From Patescibacteria group bacterium (GTDB taxonomy: Bacteria; Patescibacteriota; UBA1384; XYA2-FULL-43-10; 1-14-0-10-43-13), in NCBI GenBank assembly GCA_022705465.1, contig JAKJEK010000056.1:1-6407 (forward strand): 6,407 nucleotides of DNA, read 5' to 3'. Within the stretch, counting starts at the first letter, position 1. Each line of letters starts with the position of its first letter. Below, in pieces: positions 1 to 4,561 of the stretch. The position numbers and the translations under genes were made by a program. The notes beneath the pieces are model-generated. The model was not told the DNA's origin. It saw nothing but the letters and a program-made list of their open reading frames with translations, and did not search any database.

Positions 1-315
1 AGCGGCGGTTGATGGTCCGGATTGCGTTCTTTTCAGATCACGGGATGGCAGTCCCAGCTTACCGAAGAGAATTACGCACAGTTGCTTTGGGGAGTTAATG
101 TTGAATTCTTCTCCGGCATAGTCATAAATGGTGGCAACTAACCCTTCAATCTGACCTTCGAGCTTAACTTCTAGCTTATGCAGTACGTCTTTATCAATCA
201 GAACTCCGGCCGATTCCATTTGACGAAGGACTGGCTCAACTTGCCGATTAATCTCCTCCCAACCAATTTTTGGCAGTACCACGCCTTTGTCTTTTAAGTG
301 TTCCCACATGGTCAT
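1..315 (-). CDS. polA: DNA polymerase I, polymerase-domain gene (5' part only, cut by window edge)
   Basis: The 105 codons present match the start of the family A polymerase domain of DNA polymerase I, which fills gaps in Okazaki-fragment maturation and repair. Recognisable stretches are MWEHLKDKG (residues 3-11), EPVLRQMESAGVLID (22-36) and AGEEFNINSPKQL (62-74), then a KRTQSGPST block (95-103) equivalent to the conserved K-T-x-(S/T)-G-x-S-T of Pol I. The catalytic motifs A, B and C would lie beyond the left edge. The ATG at 315 is chosen because a GGAG lies 12 nt upstream and the homology begins at once; a second ATG at 309 is also possible. The gene is in the same frame as the exonuclease gene just upstream and is separated from it only by TAA GAA TAT. 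It therefore starts where the polymerase domain of an intact PolA would start, with no 3'-5' exonuclease-like domain. Identity is secure; whether it is translated separately is inference. Confidence 0.88.
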   Translation of the reverse strand, partial: MTMWEHLKDKGVVLPKIGWEEINRQVEPVLRQMESAGVLIDKDVLHKLEVKLEGQIEGLVATIYDYAGEEFNINSPKQLCVILFGKLGLPSRDLKRTQSGPSTAA

Positions 316-321
316 ATATTC

Positions 322-1314
322 TTATAACTCCAATTTAAGCTGTTCATCTTTTTCTTTCTGCGCCGCCGTTGTACCTTTTGATTCCCCTTCAATGTCTTTG
401 CCAAAACGGCGAAGCAGTGATTTAAATTCTAGTTCCTCAAATAGTGTTTTTAGTTTGACTCTATCATACTGGCCCCATTTAGCGCCCTCTAAATCGAATG
501 TGAACGGTACGTCCCGTCGAATTGTTGCCAAACGTTTGGACTGAAAAGCTTGGGTTTTATTGTCGACAAGCAATTTTAATATTCTTTCGCGTATTTCGAG
601 TTTCTTAGAAACCTGTGAAAGCTGTTGGTCGACTCCTGCGCCCGACTCAATCTCACGTTCGATCGAAAAATATAGATTTTCCAAGGTGTCAAATTTCAAT
701 ATTAGGTCGGTGGCTGTTTTGGGCCCAATGCCGGGAACTCCAGGAATATTATCAGACTGGTCGCCAGCCAAAGCTTTCAGGTCAATAAAGTCTTCGGGTT
801 CAAGATTGTAAATCTCCTTTAGATGGTCATGGTCGAATATCTCCGTCTCCTTGAAGCCATGCTTTAGCATAAGTACTCGAACTCGGCCATTTAAGAGCTG
901 ATAGACGTCGCGATCGCCAGACGCGATATAGACCATCACGTCATGTTTGTTCATTTGCTCAACCACTGTACCGATAACATCATCTGCTTCATAACCTTCA
1001 ACTGCATAGATCGGAACACCAAAAGCGTCGAGCATCTCTCGAACCCGAGGAATTTGGTCGTATAGTTCTTGGTCCGCTTTAACCCTTTTCGCCTTGTACT
1101 CCACATATTCGGTGTGCCTGAAGGTTGGAGCAGCAAGATCAAAGGCGGCGGCGATATAATCAGGACGCACGTCTTCCAGAATTTTGATTAACGCTAAAGC
1201 AAAGCCATAGGTAACGTTGGTCATCTCTCCCCTTTTGTTGGCCAGGTTTTTGGGCAATGCATGATAGGCACGATGCACGATGGCGTTGGAATCGATGATA
1301 ACTAAGGTTTTCAT
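322..1314 (-). CDS. polA: 5'-3' exonuclease (N-terminal domain of DNA polymerase I as a separate ORF)
   Basis: This 330-residue protein is a complete flap/5' nuclease of the Pol I N-terminal type, which removes RNA primers and 5' flaps. The metal ligands are all present: D8 (IIDSN), D59 (AAFD), E109 with D111/D112 (EGYEADD), D134/D136 (SGDRD) and D185/D188 (GDQSDN). The helix-3-turn-helix DNA-binding segment is at about 185-205 (IPGVPGIGPKTA). The domain closes with LEFKSLLRRFG (295-305), followed by a charged, probably flexible tail of about 25 residues. Intact Pol I runs to roughly 800-950 residues; this ORF stops at a TAA, and the polymerase domain resumes in the same frame three codons later. 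The start is supported by the family-typical MKTLVIIDSN opening, with a GGAG at 1327-1330 (12 nt upstream). The preceding RhuM-Fic gene ends 42 nt upstream. It could be a natural split gene, a nonsense allele or a sequencing error. Confidence 0.92.
   Translation of the reverse strand: MKTLVIIDSNAIVHRAYHALPKNLANKRGEMTNVTYGFALALIKILEDVRPDYIAAAFDLAAPTFRHTEYVEYKAKRVKADQELYDQIPRVREMLDAFGVPIYAVEGYEADDVIGTVVEQMNKHDVMVYIASGDRDVYQLLNGRVRVLMLKHGFKETEIFDHDHLKEIYNLEPEDFIDLKALAGDQSDNIPGVPGIGPKTATDLILKFDTLENLYFSIEREIESGAGVDQQLSQVSKKLEIRERILKLLVDNKTQAFQSKRLATIRRDVPFTFDLEGAKWGQYDRVKLKTLFEELEFKSLLRRFGKDIEGESKGTTAAQKEKDEQLKLEL
327..331 (-). promoter_or_regulatory. Possible ribosome binding site for the polymerase-domain gene
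   Basis: A GGAGT lies inside the last codons of the exonuclease gene; GGAG ends 12 nt before the ATG at 315. The spacing is long for a Shine-Dalgarno site, but the exonuclease gene has the same ATTGGAGT at the same distance from its own ATG. This would allow translation to restart directly after the in-frame TAA. Confidence 0.4.
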
Positions 1315-1320
1315 GCGCTT

Positions 1321-1330
1321 ATCTTACTCC
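1321..1330 (-). promoter_or_regulatory. Possible translation/transcription start signals of the exonuclease gene
   Basis: GGAG at 1330-1327 sits 12 nt before the ATG and may act as a weak Shine-Dalgarno site. It is followed directly by TAAGAT (1326-1321), which resembles a -10 hexamer 6 nt before the ATG. If that is a promoter, the transcript would be essentially leaderless. No good -35 was found, so both readings are tentative. Confidence 0.3.
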
Positions 1331-1356
1331 AATAGATCAGGTTTCGTCTAACGGAG

Positions 1357-2343
1357 CTAGTCCTTTATTAGGTTGGTAATGATTTTAATCATAACATCCT
1401 TGTCTTTAGGCTCGCTGATTGCGATCAGTAGGGCGAGGGCAACAAGGGTGTTTTCTTCAATTTTCCTAGACTGGTTTCGCTCGAGATAGTAAGCAAAGAG
1501 AAGCGAGGCAATACGTTTATTCCCGTCGAAAAACGGATGATCTTTTATTACAAAATATAAGAGGTGGGCTGCTTTTTCGGCTATTGTATCATACAGTTCG
1601 GCTCCGCCATAGCTTTGGTAAATATTTCCAAGTATGCCAGCAAACCTTCCTGAATACTCCTGGCCGAATAAATCCCCGGCCTCCCGTTTTTCTCGTAAGC
1701 GCTTTTTTAAAATTTGAATTACCTCGCAACACTCCTCATACCTTAAGACGTGCTGCGCTTTCTTACTCTTGGCAATCGTGAGCGTTCCTTCGTCGTATTG
1801 ATGAAGTATAGTAAGCGACGTGGCGTAATCGTTAACAATTCCCAATAGTCGTGATTGCTGGCCGTCCAGTAGAGCGTACTTTGAAGAAGAATATAGGAAT
1901 TTAATCGCGCTTTGGAGCTCTTTTAATGATTTTGCTTGTTCCGCAAGGCGGCTTTGATTGAGGGCATAGCCTCTAACCAAATAATCACGCAGCACTCGAT
2001 TCGCCCAGATGCGAAACTGAGTACCCTCCTTGGATTTAACGCGGTAACCCACCGAAATCACGACATCCAGATTATAGTGTTCAATACTACGCTCGATGGA
2101 ACGACCATTTTCGTTCTGAACTATCCGGAATTTCCGGATAGTTGCCCCCTTTTTCAGCTCCCCTTCTGTGTAAATGTTATTAATGTGTTCCGAGATGGTA
2201 CGAACGTTTTTCCCGAATAATTGAACCATCTGAGATTGAGTAAGCCAGATCGTTTCATTCTCTAACTTAACCTCAAGCTTTGGACCGCTTGCGCTTGGCC
2301 CATAAATAACCACCTTATCTCTTATTAGATCTAATTTATCCAT
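1357..2343 (-). CDS. RhuM-family N-terminal domain fused to a Fic/Doc-type domain
   Basis: The 328-residue protein has two parts. Residues about 15-130 match the virulence RhuM family: a helix-turn-helix-like stretch (WLTQSQMVQLFGKNVRTI, 33-50), then ATIRKFRIVQ (67-76) and the diagnostic YNLDVVISVGYRVKS block (90-104) with FRIWANRVL (110-118). Residues about 160-310 form a Fic/Doc fold with the motif HPFFDGNKR at 269-277. Lysine in place of the second glycine of canonical Fic (HxFxxGNGR) makes it Doc-like, and Doc phosphorylates EF-Tu; the activity of RhuM-Fic proteins is not settled. The supporting segment GNIYQSYGGAELYDTIAEKAA (239-259) is also present. The frame opens upstream at 2391, but the ATG at 2343 is preferred because AAGGAGGG lies 7 nt before it. 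No separate Phd-like antitoxin is adjacent. The gene has its own promoter and interrupts a run of replication genes, suggesting an accessory acquisition. Confidence 0.88.
   Translation of the reverse strand: MDKLDLIRDKVVIYGPSASGPKLEVKLENETIWLTQSQMVQLFGKNVRTISEHINNIYTEGELKKGATIRKFRIVQNENGRSIERSIEHYNLDVVISVGYRVKSKEGTQFRIWANRVLRDYLVRGYALNQSRLAEQAKSLKELQSAIKFLYSSSKYALLDGQQSRLLGIVNDYATSLTILHQYDEGTLTIAKSKKAQHVLRYEECCEVIQILKKRLREKREAGDLFGQEYSGRFAGILGNIYQSYGGAELYDTIAEKAAHLLYFVIKDHPFFDGNKRIASLLFAYYLERNQSRKIEENTLVALALLIAISEPKDKDVMIKIITNLIKD
2119..2143. repeat. Perfect 12-bp inverted repeat, 1-nt centre, inside the RhuM-Fic gene
   Basis: On the plus strand the arm AACTATCCGGAA (2119-2130) is followed by one T and then by its exact reverse complement TTCCGGATAGTT (2132-2143). 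It encodes the conserved TIRKFRIVQ segment of the RhuM domain, so part of the symmetry may come from the repeated Ile/Arg and Arg/Ile codons. Its length also fits a dimeric DNA-binding site. Confidence 0.8.
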
Positions 2344-2350
2344 AATTAAT

Positions 2351-2358
2351 CCCTCCTT
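2351..2358 (-). promoter_or_regulatory. Strong ribosome binding site of the RhuM-Fic gene
   Basis: AAGGAGGG ends 7 nt before the ATG at 2343. It is the best Shine-Dalgarno sequence in the window, and it decides in favour of this start over the upstream ATG at 2391, which would fall before the predicted transcription start. Confidence 0.85.
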
Positions 2359-2366
2359 GAATGCTT

Positions 2367-2424
2367 GACACAAGGACATGGTACCGAACATTTACCAAAC
2401 AGTCAAACAACGGACACCAAGGAC
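2367..2424. repeat. Near-identical direct repeats flanking the RhuM-Fic promoter
   Basis: On the plus strand GACACAAGGAC (2367-2377) and GACACCAAGGAC (2413-2424) are the same apart from one extra C. One copy lies just upstream of the -35 and the other just downstream of the -10 over the predicted transcription start, about 46 bp apart. This arrangement fits an operator pair but could be chance. Confidence 0.5.
2378..2406 (-). promoter_or_regulatory. Sigma70-like promoter of the RhuM-Fic gene
   Basis: The minus strand reads TTGACT (-35, 2406-2401), exactly 17 nt, then TACCAT (-10, 2383-2378). This is five of six and four of six consensus matches at ideal spacing. Transcription would start near 2371, giving a leader of about 28 nt that includes the strong ribosome binding site. 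The gene would then be expressed independently of maf upstream. Confidence 0.55.
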
Positions 2425-2432
2425 CGGCATAA

Positions 2433-3020
2433 TTAGCGAACCGTATAGCCAATTCGGGAAAGCAACTCGACGATTCTCTCTAATGGGATACCGCGTGTAA
2501 AGTTATTATAGCTTCCCTCAATGCGGTCGATGAATGTAGAACTATAGTGCTCTAACGGATCGTAGCCAAGCGCATATGTATTATAGCGCTTGTCTTGTGA
2601 TAGATATTTTTCGATTTCGGGTTTGTTAAGATTGCGAACATAGAGTTTGGTGCTGACGATGTCCGATATCGCCTGATCTGTGTCAAGATTGATTAAGCAA
2701 AGACCAGTATGGAAGTCGTGACTGTTGCCAGAAAGCATGACCAGCCTATCAAATGCTTCCTGTTTTGATTTTGGTTTCTCGAGTATTTGACCGTTGTAGC
2801 ATCCAACAGAGTCAAAACCGATAACAATACCCGAATCAAACCGGGATGCCACTGATTCGGCCTTCATCTTGGCCAGTAGCTTTACCAGTACTTTTGGGTC
2901 CGATGGTCGTCCAGAGAAATATTCATCGACATCGCTACCTTCGGCAACAAAGTCTAGGTCAAGAAACTTAAATGCCTGTTGCCGATAAGGCGAGGTGGTG
3001 GCAAGAATTATCTTGGACAT
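2433..3020 (-). CDS. Maf-family nucleotide pyrophosphatase, YceF-like
   Basis: Maf proteins are cytoplasmic pyrophosphatases that hydrolyse non-canonical or canonical nucleoside triphosphates to monophosphates. The 195-residue length fits the family. Visible motifs are ATTSPYRQ (7-14), equivalent to S-x-S-P-x-R with the conserved arginine kept at 13; IGFDSVG (67-73), with D70 in the position of the proposed catalytic aspartate; EKP (81-83); LSGNSHDFHTGL (96-107); and GSYNNFTRGIPLE (169-181) near the end. The SPYR opening, ASRFDSG and SGNxxxFxTGL stretches resemble the YceF (m7GTP-type) branch more than the YhdE dTTP/UTP branch, judged from remembered family sequences. The frame has an ATG at 3035, but the ATG at 3020 is preferred: GAGGAG lies 7 nt before it and the family begins right there. 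dnaB ends 99 nt upstream. Identity is good; substrate is uncertain. Confidence 0.88.
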   Translation of the reverse strand: MSKIILATTSPYRQQAFKFLDLDFVAEGSDVDEYFSGRPSDPKVLVKLLAKMKAESVASRFDSGIVIGFDSVGCYNGQILEKPKSKQEAFDRLVMLSGNSHDFHTGLCLINLDTDQAISDIVSTKLYVRNLNKPEIEKYLSQDKRYNTYALGYDPLEHYSSTFIDRIEGSYNNFTRGIPLERIVELLSRIGYTVR

Positions 3021-3027
3021 AGCGGCA

Positions 3028-3033
3028 CTCCTC
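3028..3033 (-). promoter_or_regulatory. Ribosome binding site of maf
   Basis: GAGGAG ends 7 nt before the ATG at 3020. The alternative ATG at 3035 overlaps this element, which argues against that upstream start. Confidence 0.75.
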
Positions 3034-3044
3034 ATTTAACCATT

Positions 3045-3050
3045 AGTATA
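3045..3050 (-). promoter_or_regulatory. Possible -10 element upstream of maf
   Basis: TATACT (five of six consensus) lies 24 nt upstream of the maf ATG, in the 99-nt gap after dnaB. No -35 at proper spacing was found: TTGACT is only 4 nt upstream, too close. On the plus strand it lies between two CATTAGT heptamers (3041-3047 and 3051-3057) spaced 10 bp apart. Weak support. Confidence 0.25.
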
Positions 3051-3119
3051 CATTAGTCAATATGCCAGTGAGCTGTCATTGGCTGGATTATGCACCAAGG
3101 GCTAGGAGAGGCACAACCG

Positions 3120-4532
3120 TCAAGCGCTGCCGCCTGTGGGGGTTCGGTGGAGTTCAATATCAGCAAAACGCATCTGGGCTGGATTAAAGTACACCATAAC
3201 TTCGCCGGTGGGACCGTTGCGGTGTTTTCTGATTAAAACCTCGGTAACACCTTTTTTCTCAGTGTTGGGATTATAATATTCTTCACGATACAGAAACATA
3301 ACTAGATCGGCATCTTGTTCAATAGAACCAGATTCCCTCAAGTCAGAGAGCTGTGGCCGCTTATCCTCACGATGTTCGACAGCGCGAGAGAGCTGAGACA
3401 AAGCAATGATTGGCACTTGCAGTTCTCGCGCCAAGCCCTTAAGGCCGCGAGAGATTTCTGAAATTTCCTGAACCCGGTTAGTGTCTCCCGAACGAGATTT
3501 GCCCTCCATTAACTGTAGGTAATCGATAATTACCATACCCAAGCCGTGCTCCATCTGAAGACGACGGCATTTTGCGCGCATTTCCATTATGTTACAGCCA
3601 GGAGAGTCATCAATAAAAATGGGTGCTTCAGATAAATAGGCCATGGCTGGTCCAATTTTGTGAAAATCATCTTCGCTAAGATTACCGGTACGTAATTTCC
3701 AGGAATCAACCGCGGCCTGCGAGGCTAACAAACGATCAACCAGCTGCTCTTTGCTCATTTCCAAAGAGAAAACGGCCACCGGAATTTTCTCCTCAACGGC
3801 GGCGTTTTCAGCCAAATTTAGGGCAAAGGAGGTTTTACCCATCGATGGACGGGCAGCAAGAATGACCAAATCTGATTTTTGCCAACCAGCCGTCTTGTCA
3901 TCGAGCGACTTGAAACCGCTCGGAACACCACGAAGCGCCCCTGAGTCCTTTTCACTATGAATTCGATCAATCCGCTCAAAGGCCTCGCTAATAACCTCGC
4001 GAATAGGTAAAAACTTGTTTTTGAGGAACTTTTGAGAAACAGCAAAGAGAGTGCTCTCCGCGCGATCAAGGGTTCCGGCAATTTCTGCATCTTCTTCATA
4101 ACCAGATTCGGCGATATTGTTGCCAGCTGCGATAAGGCGACGCAATACCGCCTTATCGCGAACGATCTCTGCATAGTGAACAATACTGGCTGCCGAAGGT
4201 GTTGAATTAACAATATCAGCCAAATAACCAGATCCACCAACGTCCTTAATCTTGGATTCAGCCTCTAAAACTTCCGAGAGCGTAACAATATCGATCGGCA
4301 TCCGCTTATCAAAAAGAGTCAGCATAGCGTCAAAAACAAGCGAATGGCGCTCCTCATAAAAATCCTCTGGGCGCAAGATGTCAGCAATTTTGATCATTGC
4401 CTCCGGGTCAATCAACACCGAACCCAGGACGCTACGTTCTGCCTCCGAATTTTGCGGGGGGATACGCACACCTAAAAATTGTTCTCTTTTAGGGGCGTGA
4501 TCTGGCTGGTTTTTTTGCTTCTCTCTTGCCAT
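3120..4532 (-). CDS. dnaB: Replicative DNA helicase DnaB
   Basis: DnaB is the hexameric 5'-3' helicase that unwinds the replication fork and contacts primase and the clamp-loader tau subunit. The 470 residues match full family length with no intein. The N-terminal domain starts at about residue 25 (PPQNSEAERSVLGSVL) and contains RPEDFYEERH (54-63). The RecA-like domain has Walker A ARPSMGKT (227-234), SLEMS (256-260) with the likely catalytic E258, Walker B VIIDYLQLM (334-342), the LSQLSRAVEHR segment (378-388), DLRESGSIEQDAD (397-409) and an arginine-finger region RKHRNGPTGE (435-444). The ATG at 4532 is only 29 nt after the dnaX stop. It has no good Shine-Dalgarno sequence (GGTG only 2 nt away) but has TATAAT 9 nt upstream, suggesting leaderless transcription. 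It ends with TGA. Identity is secure. Confidence 0.97.
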   Translation of the reverse strand: MAREKQKNQPDHAPKREQFLGVRIPPQNSEAERSVLGSVLIDPEAMIKIADILRPEDFYEERHSLVFDAMLTLFDKRMPIDIVTLSEVLEAESKIKDVGGSGYLADIVNSTPSAASIVHYAEIVRDKAVLRRLIAAGNNIAESGYEEDAEIAGTLDRAESTLFAVSQKFLKNKFLPIREVISEAFERIDRIHSEKDSGALRGVPSGFKSLDDKTAGWQKSDLVILAARPSMGKTSFALNLAENAAVEEKIPVAVFSLEMSKEQLVDRLLASQAAVDSWKLRTGNLSEDDFHKIGPAMAYLSEAPIFIDDSPGCNIMEMRAKCRRLQMEHGLGMVIIDYLQLMEGKSRSGDTNRVQEISEISRGLKGLARELQVPIIALSQLSRAVEHREDKRPQLSDLRESGSIEQDADLVMFLYREEYYNPNTEKKGVTEVLIRKHRNGPTGEVMVYFNPAQMRFADIELHRTPTGGSA

Positions 4533-4541
4533 AGCACCGTA

Positions 4542-4547
4542 ATTATA
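4542..4547 (-). promoter_or_regulatory. Candidate -10 element giving a near-leaderless dnaB transcript
   Basis: A perfect TATAAT lies in the 29-nt dnaX-dnaB gap, with 9 nt between it and the dnaB ATG. A transcript begun 6-8 nt downstream of the hexamer would start at or just before the start codon. No strong -35 is seen; the 17-nt position holds GTATTG. Confidence 0.4.
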
Positions 4548-4561
4548 CAGTTTTTTATGGA

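Noticed and set aside
322..324. A non-standard genetic code as the explanation for the polA stop.
   Set aside because: The stop is TAA, and maf and dnaX also end in TAA at family-typical lengths. No core gene needs TGA or TAA read as sense, so the standard code fits.
1702..1708. A AAA AAG slippery heptamer in frame in the RhuM-Fic gene, with a GGCCG/CGGCC hairpin downstream on the minus strand.
   Set aside because: The hairpin begins about 20 nt after the heptamer, too far for a usual frameshift stimulator, and the shifted frame would simply destroy the Fic motif. Leu-Lys-Lys codons explain the run.
2365..2370. Perfect TTGACA on the plus strand upstream of the RhuM-Fic gene, suggesting a divergent promoter.
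   Set aside because: At 16-18 nt spacing there is no -10-like hexamer, and no plus-strand gene lies downstream.
3064..3083. Imperfect hairpin GCCAATGA-CAGC-TCACTGGC (minus strand) between dnaB and maf, considered as a terminator.
   Set aside because: It has an internal mismatch and no T-tract follows on either strand, so it is not supported as an intrinsic terminator.
3818..4240. Minus-strand 140-residue open frame overlapping dnaB.
   Set aside because: It lies wholly inside the unmistakable dnaB gene in another frame and its translation shows no family motif.
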